Assembly (NCBI GenBank): GCA_021464415.1
Contig: CM038469.1
Span: forward strand, 27,893,736-27,957,735
Length of the DNA: 64,000 bases
Direction: 5' to 3'
Origin: Lonicera japonica
Taxonomy: Eukaryota; Streptophyta; Magnoliopsida; Dipsacales; Caprifoliaceae
The translations under genes and the position numbers were made by a program. The first letter of the stretch is position 1. Every line of letters begins with the position of its first letter. The notes under the pieces were generated by a model. That model was not told the DNA's origin and ran no database searches. It was given only the letters and a program-made list of their open reading frames with translations. This document shows, in pieces, positions 12,446 through 22,398 of the stretch.

Positions 12446-13470
12446 AGCAACTAATGTGGATTAATCATTTTGATGAAGTAAACAACTAAAGTTTTTGATG
12501 AAAATTTGTGAAAATGATCTCCATGACTAGAAGATTATCGTTACAAAATTTCATAAAAAAATATAACCAAGAAGTAGGCTAACGAAACATCTAAATTTCA
12601 ATGACAAAAAGTGTGCGATTTTATTATTTTTTTAGTTAACCCACTTCCCGCTTAAATTGTTCGATGAAACTTGGTGGAGATGATTTAATAATTATGAAGA
12701 TTATCGTCTCTAAGTTTCGTCAAAAAACTTATCTATTTAATGCCTCAAAATAAGTGGTTCGTATTTGAGGATAAAACAATTGATCATCTTAAGATCCTTT
12801 TCTTATAAATATATATTAAGAAAATTATATATTTATCACCTTTATATATCAAATAATTATATCAATTGTATTAATAAATTATACATTATGAATATCATCT
12901 ATTAATTTATTTGATATGAATAATTTGCAGATTTTTTTTGGTCTAAATCGAGTAGTATTCGAGTTAACATTCGTGCAGTTCGATTAATTCTCTCGCTTCA
13001 AAAAATCTTAATATTATAAAATAAAAAACATGATCCAAATAAATAGCTGCAAATACTAAGACTCGAATAATCTGCATATGAAAATGATATTTTAGCCACG
13101 CGAAGAATAGCCGCTGATTTGGGGCGTCGACTTAAAAGGGGAAGGAAAAAGGGGATTGTGCTTGGAAAACCAATCTCCAAGGCAAAGGAATCTCTGAAGT
13201 ATGAAGTCTGAAGTCTGGAGTAGTTATTAACGTTGAATATTACTCATTTTGTCAAAAGTTGTGGCTCTGACAACACTTGCGTAACACATGAGATTCCCAA
13301 ACTAAAAAAAGACAAACAACAGTTTTAATTGAATACACACCGTACAACTATTTATTAGTATATATTTATCTAGAAAGATAATAACATGTGTTTTTATAAC
13401 ATAGGCATAATGATATATTTGATTATCAAATTTTTTTATTTTTTTAATTTGGCCATTGAATTTATATTAA

Positions 13471-13889
13471 AGTGTTTGATTGTAAGTATAAAATTTATAT
13501 AAAAAAAATTAAATTTTAAATAATTGAATTGCTTAGAATTGAGTTGCATGAAAAATGTCAATTAAATGTGTTTGATTGCCTTAATTTTTTACCAAAAAAT
13601 ATTAATTGTATGGCATTTTTAATGTAGAAAAAATTATTGGTATTTTTTTTGCATAATTCTAGTCATGATGGAATTTTGTTTAATTGATCTTGATTAGTAG
13701 ATTTTAAATATTAAATTTTTATTAAATTTTGAATTTTTATTTTAAGTTATGACATTTTTAATGTAAAAAATGAGTAAAACTTTGTCTTGAAATTTGTGCA
13801 ATTGCCTAGAAAACAAAAACATGCCCCCCTAAATGGAAATAATGACAATCCGTATTTTTCATGAAAAATTATGCCAATCAAACACACCC
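13471..13889. mobile_element. Tourist-like (PIF/Harbinger) MITE, GTGTTTGATTG family
   Basis: The right end CCAATCAAACACACCC and the degenerate left end AGTGTTTGATTG are flanked by TAA at 13468-13470 and 13890-13892, the 3-bp target expected for PIF/Harbinger MITEs. The interior (GGCATTTTTAATGTAGAAAA, TGTTTAATTGATCTTGATTA) matches the better-preserved member at 41196-41693. It has no ORF. Confidence 0.75.
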
Positions 13890-13973
13890 TAAATGGAAAT
13901 GATGAAATATTGTATCGAAATTTGTACCATATTTAATGCATGTTGAGAGTTAATTATTTTCAAAAATGGATAC

Positions 13974-14002
13974 TTAACATGTGCCCTAAGGGCACATGTT
14001 AA
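13974..14002. repeat. Perfect 13-bp inverted repeat around a TAA spacer
   Basis: TTAACATGTGCCC (13974-13986) and GGGCACATGTTAA (13990-14002) are exact inverses separated by TAA. Because TAA is the target site of neighbouring Tourist-like MITEs, the structure could be an abutted pair of element ends sharing one target site, or a footprint. It could also act as a simple cruciform. Confidence 0.6.
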
Positions 14003-14053
14003 CATGACTCATTTATATATGATATAAAAAAAATATGTAGTTGAGAAAATATT

Positions 14054-14740
14054 CAATACAAAAATTATAATGCTACATGTTATCACATATGTAATCAGAT
14101 TGTAAGAAATCAATGAGTCATATGATTGAAAAGAGAGAAATGCACACCTTTTTGTAATTTGATTGAATTGTTGTAATATTTGACGTTATAAGAGCATCTC
14201 CAATAATAATGTATAAAATTAATGTGTAAAAACATGTGGACTAATAAATAATCGACATTTGGTTGATAAAAAATTGTTTTACATATAAATTATACACATT
14301 CTCATTTTTGCTCCAATGGTTCATACTTATAATCTTCTGTAAAATTATGATGCACCAATTATATGGAAACATATGGAATATATAATATTCAACATTTTTT
14401 ATAAATATTTTTTATTTATAATTAAATAGTCAAAATGGGTATTGATTTAAAGATCTTGATGAGTAGAATTCAAATATGCAAGTTTTATTACAAAATATAT
14501 TTTTAATTTTTAATTATACTATTTTAAAGTTTTTGTAAAAAGTTGGAGAGAGAAAATGATGAGGTTGATGTGTAAAATGGATGTGTAAAATACACACCCA
14601 TTTTACACAAACAATGATGTGGCATATTTTACACAACACCATCGGAATACCAAAAATTATACACAATGTGTAAATTTTACACAAATCCTATATGGCATGG
14701 TTTATACATCCCTATTGGAGACGCTCTAACTATTGTATCG
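14054..14740. mobile_element. MITE with CAATACAA ends, split by a Tourist insertion
   Basis: The left half (CAATACAAAAATTATAATGC, 14054-14191) and right half (TAACTATTGTATCG, to 14740) are halves of an inverted-ended element like the intact 149-bp copy at 16683-16831. They are separated by the 535-bp Tourist element at 14192-14726. The flanks GAAAATATT and GAATATTTC suggest an imperfect 9-bp target duplication, but this is weak. Confidence 0.65.
14192..14726. mobile_element. Tourist-like MITE nested in another MITE
   Basis: The ends GAGCATCTCCAATA and the inverse GAGCGTCTCCAATA form terminal inverted repeats, flanked by TAA at 14189-14191 and 14727-14729. The related uninterrupted sequence GTTATAACTATTGTATCG at 16814-16831 has one TAA and no insert, and so serves as an empty site. 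The interior repeatedly reads GTGTAAAAT / ATTTTACACA and has no ORF. Confidence 0.85.
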
Positions 14741-14744
14741 AATA

Positions 14745-15308
14745 TTTCTCCATTACAAAATGAAATGAGAGAGAGTTTTGGTTGGGTATTACTTATTAAA
14801 AAGTTAGAAATTATGAATGATTGAGATGCATTCAGGAGTCTAAATTTGTTAACTAACTTGCTCAAAAAAGGTCGCGAATTATAGATATACATATATATTG
14901 TGATTAGTGTGTTGATGATTATTATAGAAAGCATAAATAATTAAAATGCTTTCACACTTGTTTTCCCAATTACAAAATGAGAGAGGGCTTTGGTTGGGTA
15001 TTGCTTATTAAAGAGTTCGAAATTATAAATGATTGAGATGTGTTAAGAAGTCTAAATTTGTTGACTCTCTTGTTCAAAGAAGATTGCAAACTATATATAT
15101 TGTGATTGGTGTGTTGAATGATTATTATAGAAAGTATAAATAATTAAAATGCATTCACACTTGCTTTCCCTATTACAAAATGAGAGAGAGTTTTGGTTGT
15201 GTATTGCTTATTAAAAAGTTAGAAATTATAAATGATTGAGATGTATTATGAAGTCTAAATTTGTTAACTCTCTTCAAAGAAGGTGACTTACTATATGTAT
15301 ATAGTGAT
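14745..15308 (+). repeat. Tandem array of about 2.6 units of 205-218 bp
   Basis: The anchor ATTACAAAATGA recurs near 14752, 14970 and 15172. Each is followed by GAGAG...TTTTGGTTG, TTAGAAATTAT, TGATTGAGATG and AAGTCTAAATTTGTT in the same order. The last unit is cut by the hAT element at 15309 and resumes at 16119. No protein-coding reading frame runs through it. Confidence 0.8.
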
Positions 15309-16118
15309 TAGGGATGGCAAAAAATCTTAACCCGGCGGGTTTTCGACCTGACCCAACCCGGATGGAACAGGTTTGGGTCGGGTTTTTTTGAGCTTGGGGC
15401 GGGTTAGGGCCCGTTCGGTAACGTTTTCGGAGAATGTTTTCAGAAAATGAAAATGAGAAAATGAATTTTCCGAAAACGAAAATAGTGAAAACATTTTCTG
15501 AGAACGAAAATAGTGAAAATGAAGATTGCAAGACTGAAAATGGTGAAAACATCATTTTGGCGTTTTTGTGTTTTATGCTTTAAACTTGAATTCGTTTTCC
15601 GAAAAGGTTTTTCGTGTTTTTGTCAATATCCTACCGAACGCATTTTTTATCCGTTTTTGAACTCAAAAAACAAAAACGGGTCTTAAAAACACTACCGAAC
15701 GGACCCTTAGTGTTTTGGCATTTTAAAACCCGACCCGCCTTAACCCGCATACTTATATATTAAAAAAAAATATATATATATATATATTAAATATATATAT
15801 ATATATATAGCATTTTAAGAATCCCTAGCTTCATCTATTCTTATATAGCATTTTCATGTCTTTATTTTTATAGATCTAATTCCTTAAATCTATTCATGAA
15901 CAAATTTGATTTTTTTAATGTTAATTCATGAACATAAATATTTAAGGGGCATATATTCGGGATGGGGTGAGGCAGGTTCGGGTTTTAAGGTATAAACATG
16001 GAGTAGGTTTGGGTTCCAAAAAATAAACCCGCATCAAGTTCGGGGCGAAATATTTTAGATGCGGGTCGGGTTTGGTATTGGCCAAACCCGCCCCGAACCC
16101 GACCTGCTGCCATCCCTA
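15309..16118. mobile_element. Non-autonomous hAT element with perfect 8-bp target duplication
   Basis: The ends are TAGGGATGGCA and TGCCATCCCTA, exact inverses, with ATAGTGAT duplicated at 15301-15308 and 16119-16126. Subterminal GGGTCGGG / CCCGACCC and GGCGGGT / ACCCGCC motifs are common in plant hAT MITEs. It is 810 bp long, of which 300 bp is a nested Tourist element. No transposase is encoded. It interrupts the preceding 210-bp array. Confidence 0.9.
15407..15706. mobile_element. Tourist-like MITE nested in the hAT element
   Basis: The ends GGGCCCGTTCGGTAACGTTT and the inverse GGGTCCGTTCGGTAGTGTTT are flanked by TTA at 15404-15406 and 15707-15709, as expected for PIF/Harbinger. It is 300 bp with no meaningful ORF. 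It must be younger than the hAT insertion that holds it. Confidence 0.9.
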
Positions 16119-16682
16119 ATAGTGATTGGTTAATATATTTTTATGAGAGGGACACTTTTTTTCGCAAAAACTCAAAATATAAAATGTATAATGATATATA
16201 ATTATATTAACCAATTACAAAATTAGGTGATCATGAAGCTCTTTAAACGCTAGTCAACAAATTTCAATTATCTATTCACACTTTTTTTCCCCTTTTTGAC
16301 ATTACTCATTAGAACTTAAATTAACCACTAGAGTGGGTCAGTGATAACGCACTGAGTTTGACTGAAAACTCTTTAAGTCGAATTTTGACAATTATAAAAA
16401 TTAAAAATTAATAAATAAATAAATAACTATGCTTGTTAGTAGTGGATCACGATTACATGAACAAACATTAATTGAAACGCGGTAAAGCTGATCCAAACAC
16501 TGTTTAACTTGTGATGTGGCATGATAGTAGCCAAAATTTATAGGAATGATTGAAGCAAAAGTAAGGTATCAATCACCAAAATGAGTAAAGCCCTCTCTTT
16601 TTTTTCAAAAGATGGCCAAAAAACCGGTCACAATCCAAAAATCAAATCTGCCAAATTGTCCAACCGCATAAGAGAAGACATG

Positions 16683-16831
16683 CAATACAACAGTTATAAC
16701 GCCATATGTTATCACATATCTAATCAAATTGCAAGAAATTAATTACTCCTGTGATTGAGGAGAGAGAAACGCATATTTTTTTGCAATCTGATTGAATTGT
16801 TGTATCATGTGGTGTTATAACTATTGTATCG
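16683..16831. mobile_element. 149-bp MITE with CAATACAA(C/T)AGTTATAAC inverted ends
   Basis: CAATACAACAGTTATAACGC on the left and the inverse of GTTATAACTATTGTATCG on the right continue inward as matching arms through CATATG and AATCAAATTGCAA. The interior is AGAAATTAATTACTCC...GAGGAGAGAGAAACG. It shows the ancestral state of the site where the Tourist element entered the sister copy at 14054-14740. No clear target duplication was seen. Confidence 0.65.
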
Positions 16832-17120
16832 AATATTTTCTCCAGTTATAGTTCAAATGAATATGAATTTTAGAAATGAGGTAAAAAGTTTTACGAGACA
16901 ATATTTTTTGCAAAAATATTAACGAAAAATATTTTTTAGAAATAAGAGCCTAGATATCATTATCATTCTAAAATAAGGGCTTGTTTATTACTTGTGTTTT
17001 AAAATAAGAACTTTGTCTGACTACAAACTTAACTTTAACTCCGAAAAAATTATTATGTGCATTTTATTAATAAATAGGTTTTGAATATGTAATTTGTTAA
17101 AATTATTCTAATAGAACAAG

Positions 17121-17276
17121 AATTTCTAGGAACATTTCGTTTCTGAGCAGAGTAGCCGTTTTCAAGTAGTGTTTGATCAATTACGTATTAATCAATATTC
17201 GTTTGATTGGTCTGAGGTTATCGACAATTTTTTTTTATCCAAGCCACTTCGTTTCTTTTGGTCCAAATCACTTGGA
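17121..17276 (+). pseudogene. ycf2: Nuclear plastid DNA fragment from ycf2
   Basis: The run from about 17121, through TTTCTGAGCAGAGTAGCCG, to TTTGGTCCAAATCACTTGG reads like an interior piece of plastid ycf2; in one frame it gives [11 protein letters not shown] and SKSL. Extra T and altered bases break the frame, so this is a decayed transfer. The next 170 bp (17277-17445) are GC-richer than the surroundings and may be further organelle sequence, but I could not place them. The fragment lies in the insertion cluster unique to unit 2. Everything around it is nuclear in character. Confidence 0.7.
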
Positions 17277-17794
17277 AGGGCAGAGCACGTAATAGTGTAT
17301 TATAAATCTGCTCATGAAGCCGGGTCTCAGTATCGATATTCGCAAAGATGATTAGGCTTCTTGATAGATCACGCTCGTGGAAATGCAAGATCCCACTGCG
17401 GTACATTCGCCCTCGGAAGTCGAGAAAGGCCGGTAAATAAAATTTATAACCATTGTAGGCACCGCCAATTAAATATTTATGTATAATAATATGTTAAATA
17501 ACATGTAGTGTAAATTTAATTTTGTATAATTTTATAAAAAATACAATTTTAAAAAATATTGTAAAGTTAACTTTGCACTCCTTTTGGAGTATGATCAAAT
17601 ATAGGTTTTTAATTTACAAAAAATATTATTTCCTGATTCTTTTGCATAATTTTTTTTCTAACAAGCCATATTTTTCAATATTCCGATATGAATTATACAT
17701 CTTTATTTAGGTTGGGAGAGAGAAAGTGATAAATTACAGAGATTGATTTAAAATCATTTTGCGTTATACTTTTGAATTTTTTTTAAGTTGAGTA

Positions 17795-18060
17795 GAATTA
17801 CTCATATTATATTACCTTGCAATTTGCATGCATACAACTTGAGCAAAGAGTTTAATAAAAATGATAGAATAGCCCTAAGGAGTGGTTAAGTATGAGTTTA
17901 TTGTTTAATGACGAGAATTTTAATTATACTGTGAGCATATTTTTTATGTTATAAAGGAAAGAAAGATTGCAATATGGGTAAAATAAGAAATCAATAGTGT
18001 GAAGGAGTTTCAAAGCGGTTGAAATCTGTTTTGAATTTATCTAATAGTAAATATATTAAA
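17795..18060 (+). repeat. Interspersed repeat with B-box-like core (copy 2, unit 2 paralog)
   Basis: This is the unit 2 counterpart of 8861-9125: GTGGTTAAGTATGAGTTTAT, GACGAGAATTTTAATTATAC and CAAAGCGGTTGAAATC occur in the same order. It was present before the segmental duplication. The pol III-like box is more decayed here. Confidence 0.5.
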
Positions 18061-18923
18061 CACGATGCGTATTTGGCACATGAAATTTTAAGATTATCCT
18101 TCTTTAATTTAGAAATATTAATAATTGTTCTAATAAGTTAAGCAACAAGAGCCCATTTGATCAAACATTATCACATTGTTTTCAGACATTTTAAACACTA
18201 ATTACCTATACATTAGTATTTAAAATTACTAGAAATAATGTTGCATATGCGTCGAGTACTATACCACAAGTTCTGGTATTTATCTATGTGCATCATCTAA
18301 CTTCAACCAAAAAAAATAAATTTAAAGAAATTTGTACTGGCTTAATTGTAAAAAATATTATTGCCAAAGTAGTGGTTATGAGTTCAAGCTTGACTACTGA
18401 CATATTTTACAAAAACTCAAAATTTGGTGTCTTAATACTGATGTTCACTTTATTTTAATATTGTGTGTATATATATTAGGTTTTTTTTTTTTTTTGTTTT
18501 TCTCAAAAAACAAGAATGCAATAACAAAAATAAAATCAGAACATGTCACAAATCTATATATACTATGTTATTATAATATGGGAGGTATGAGAAGGTTTCT
18601 CCCCTAATTATTTAGACTTAATCAAATGCTGACACGTGTACTATTATTTATACTAGATAATATCGCACACGTAATATATGTGCACTCGTATCATTTAATT
18701 ATTTTTATGTACATTACATTATAAGTGATGTTATTGCTTAATGGTAAAATAGACTTTTCAAGTATAAGTGATGTTTTAAGAATAATACAAATGCAGGGAC
18801 AAAATTGAAAACAAAAAAAATTGGCCTTTTAATTTATGAATAATACAAATGCTGAGATAAAACTAGAAATACCAAAAATTGACGTCATAACCGTAAAAGA
18901 TGGTTTGGCTTTTAATATACACT

Positions 18924-19175
18924 AGACTACTTGCACACGCGATGCATGTAGTACACGTACGTATAAAATTTCATAAATTTTTTTTAACAGAAGTGTAAGA
19001 TGATCAAGTAGCAACCTTTGAGTGTAGAATGCTTGAGGGTGAGAGTTTGATTCTCATTAGTAGCAAGTTTTTTATGAAAAAAAAACAAAAATATCTAGAG
19101 TAAAATAAGCATTTCAAAAGTTTGACACAATTTTACTAGCAGTTGAAATCCTTCTTCACTTTATAATATAGTATA
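18924..19175 (+). repeat. Interspersed repeat, copy 3, inserted in unit 2 only
   Basis: The head ACTAGACTACTTGCACACGC, the B-box-like GAGAGTTTGATTCTC and the tail AGCAGTTGAAATCC then TTTATAATATAGTATATATA break the unit 1 sequence TTTTAATATACATAGATAAA (10012) at this point. Unit 1 therefore shows the empty site. The segment AGTAAAATAAGCATTTCAAA matches the inverted copy near 59550-59600. Confidence 0.55.
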
Positions 19176-19365
19176 TATAGATAGACAAATTGTTTTAACA
19201 GTTCCTTTGTAGACGAAGCTTGTAATTTTCATTAATTTGTCATGGATGTTTTATGTTTATTAATGAGCTTCTTAACAATTGGCACATAAAGGTATTGATT
19301 TTTTTTTTTAAATAGTGATGATCGATAAAATTATTATATGCAACTATAAGTATTTATATACAAAT

Positions 19366-20281
19366 TGAAAAATTAAAAAAAAAAAAATTTAGAAAAACGT
19401 CCCATACATCGCACATGTGTACAAATAATTTAATGCAAAATCTAGTCTTGGAAAATAAACACACAATGAGCCACACGAGGCATAAGTATTTAATAAAGTT
19501 GATAAACATTTGAACATGTGGTAAATGTATTAGTATTGAATGCATGTTATCCATTCAAATTGAAGGGCAAATGTATCTGATATAATTTTAAGTCGGCGGG
19601 ATATTTTAAGCCGATTTCCAATATGTTCACATTGCCAGCTCCTCTTTTGTTTGAAAAAAAAAAAATTATGTTTCTGCATTTAATCTGCCCTTTTTCTTAA
19701 AAAAAATAAAAAAAAGAAAAGAAAAATTAAGCAGTGCGGATTTAAATATTATATGTTACTACAACATGGGAAAGGATGAGGTGCCGACCAGTCCGTACGG
19801 ACCGATCATTTTTATGACGTTTTTGCGTCATTAGAAACAACCCCCAAGTGTTTTTATGACGGAAAACTGTAGTAAATGGATTAATCCGTAAAGATTGGTC
19901 TGTTAAAAAATGAACTCACTATAACATCATTTAAATAGAAAATATATGCATATTTTATATTCAATTAAGTTGAGTCAAACGGAAACCAAACCTGAACCCG
20001 GATTCGTATTTGTCAATTAAAACCCATACTCACCTTGGTTTCTAGAAGACATCGGGTCCAAGATTCACCCGATTAAACCTTTTTTACTTAAGTGAGCTTA
20101 AGAAAAAAGTGATGGTTAAAGCACCCTTTAAGTATAATTTTACCACCATATGTATTACCATGTATTACTACTTAAACATAACGTACAAGTGTATAACTAT
20201 CACAATGCATGCATCTGATGGTGAAATTTCTCTTTGGCAGTATTTTTTTTTCATCACCTTTGAAAAATAGTCATTAACCTA
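19366..20281. other. AT-rich intergenic sequence, no gene seen
   Basis: I see no coding region. A perfect 12-bp palindrome GTCCGTACGGAC lies near 19791. Homopolymer A and T runs are frequent. Confidence 0.5.
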
Positions 20282-20684
20282 AGGCGGCTTTATTTACACT
20301 CACCATTTCTGTCACAAACACCTCTATTGTCACAAACACCCCCAACGTAAATTTCTCATCACTAACACCACTTAAGATTTGCCTAATAAGAGCTGAGTGC
20401 AGCTGCATACACTCGCCTCACTTGGGGAGAGTTTGTTTGTAATAACTCACATAAAATCAATAAATAGATTACTAGAGCGTTTTTCAAATAAGGCCCGCCT
20501 AATAAGAAGTAAGTGCACTTACATAAACTTGACTTATACGAGGAGTGTGTTACTAAGCACTCATCTAACATTAGGCAATGGAAGGGAATGTTTGTGACAA
20601 ATAAAGTGGTGTTAAAATGTGTTTTTAATTAAATTTTGAAGGGAGTGTTTGTGATATATTTGAAAGGTGTAAACAACACCACCC
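20282..20684. mobile_element. MITE with TTTACAC-containing inverted ends and 8-bp target duplication
   Basis: The left end AGGCGGCTTTATTTACACTC and the inverse of the right end GGGTGGTGTTGTTTACACCT continue as arms including ATCACAAACAC / GTCACAAACAC. TTAACCTA is repeated at 20274-20281 and 20685-20692. At 403 bp and without an ORF it fits a non-autonomous hAT- or Mutator-type element. Confidence 0.75.
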
Positions 20685-20885
20685 TTAACCTATACCCTAT
20701 ACAAAGATAAAATTGTTGGGACAATCAAAGTATGCATGGCCATTATTAACTCCAAATGGCCCAAATATGCATGCACTTTTGAAAAACTTCTTTCAAACAT
20801 AAACCCCATCCACCAACATAACTAAATAACCCCTTAGAAAGAACATCATCAATATTTATAATTAAGAAGGAGTATAAATCTTTTA

Positions 20886-21893
20886 GGGAAATATTGGATG
20901 CACCCACTAAAACCTTCTACTCACCTTAATTTTGGGAAACTTGAAACTCACCCCACCATATTTTCTATTTCCTTTCAACTCACCCCATTTCTTTTCCGAA
21001 AACCAAACAGGGTCTTAAAAACATTTTAAGGAAAATTTTAAACTTACCCACTTAATTAATGAAAATTTGAATCACACCCACCAAAACTTTGAGTTTGTCC
21101 CACCACTTTTAAAGCTTAATTAATGCCGAGATCTCTATTTACAATATTCATTGTCTTCTTCGACGTTAAAATTGGAGCTACTCTGTTACTTTGATTCTTG
21201 AACACTTACAACGACAACCGTTGGCCCTTCGTGATTCTCCTACCCTCAAATAAAACTTTCGAATTGATGAAAGCAAGAAGTTGTTCAAAACTCTCTAGAT
21301 CTATGCATGTGTCTAATTACATTTCAATTTATAAAATTAATTTGAAAAACACAAAAAACGCAAAGTATGAAGAGAGTTTCAGAGGGTGGTGTTCTTTAAA
21401 AGATATACAATTGTACCAATTGTTTAAACAATAATGGTTGCTGTCTTAAAATAAAATTAAAAGCAAACAAGGTTGCAAATTTGAGTGCTTTGATTGATTG
21501 TTTTTTCTGTTGATATTGCAGATAAATATATATGCACACACTCACATATATATATATATATATATATATGAGGGAAAGAAGGGGTTTAAGAATAGAGAAA
21601 AAATTGATGAGTTAAGCTGTTAAATTCTCTTGCCAATGGGTTTATTGATGCCCTAATTCTATCATGCACGTATCAAAGCTCTCTCCAGCAAAGATTTTGA
21701 TCTATATGTATTTTCCCAGAAAGAATCTTAATTAATGATGGAAGAAGAGGAGGCAGAATTGATGGGGTGAGTTTACGATAGGGTTGAAGAGTGATAATAT
21801 AAGAACATGTTTGGTTAAATATTATAATTTGGCATATCAAAATTCAAGCTATTTGGTGGGGTGAGTAGAATGTTTATGTTGTGGTCTATATAA
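20886..21893. mobile_element. Possible MITE-like element with TTCTACTCACC ends
   Basis: CACTAAAACCTTCTACTCACC near 20900 and the inverse CATAAACATTCTACTCACCCC near 21870 could be degenerate inverted ends about 1 kb apart. CACCCCA / TGGGGTG motifs recur inside. No target duplication was found and the ends are weak, so this is tentative. Confidence 0.3.
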
Positions 21894-22257
21894 GAATACC
21901 CATCTTTTACAATCCTACACCCTCCATTACAATCTGAAATGCATCTCCTCCATTTGTACCATATCCATCTAACCCAAAAATATAACAAATTTTAAAAATC
22001 ATTTCAATCTCTCAAAAAATGGTACAACAGATACAATCTTTGTATCTTTGGCTACAGTACACTATCGCATTTCAAATGAGCCATTAGTAAGATATTCAAA
22101 CAATTTGATTCAAAGCTTCTTCTATTGTTTCACTTGGTCGAATCGCATTTGCAAAGGTGAAGCGATGAAATAACGAGTTTGCTAGATCCACTGGGTCACT
22201 TTAAAAAATATTCACAAACCCCAAGTAAAGGGTTGATTTTGGTGAGAGATGATGAGA

Positions 22258-22398
22258 TCAAGTAAGAGATTTGCCTGCCCATTCTCGTTCACGTCGCTTT
22301 TGCTTGGCTTGCATTTTGTTGAACTTCTCCTTGCCTTTCTCCAAAAGCGGGTCGTGCACCACATAATCATTCGGGTCATCACTCCGAGTCATATTATC
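22258..22398 (-). CDS. CYP57: CYP57 exon 10 (aa 451-496 and stop)
   Basis: After acceptor TTACTCAG it encodes [32 protein letters not shown] and [12 protein letters not shown], ending in TGA at 22258-22260. It is separated from exon 9 by a 3.4-kb intron holding a LINE, a copia LTR and a SMART fragment. Confidence 0.93.
   Translation of the reverse strand, partial: DNMTRSDDPNDYVVHDPLLEKGKEKFNKMQAKQKRREREWAGKSLT

Larger units (their letters stand above)
10270..19365 (+). repeat. Unit 2 of the tandem segmental duplication
   Basis: It starts CACTCGATGTGTAA, matching CACTTGATGTGTAA at 2908, and follows unit 1 block by block to about 19365. The order is broken by a Tourist element (13471-13889) and by a 3.6-kb insertion cluster (about 14050-17705). 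Unit 2 also has a 260-bp insertion at 18924-19180. It contains no supported gene. Confidence 0.8.

Noticed and set aside
15274..15555. 93-codon minus-strand frame
   Set aside because: It spans the end of the hAT element and the nested Tourist element, both non-coding.
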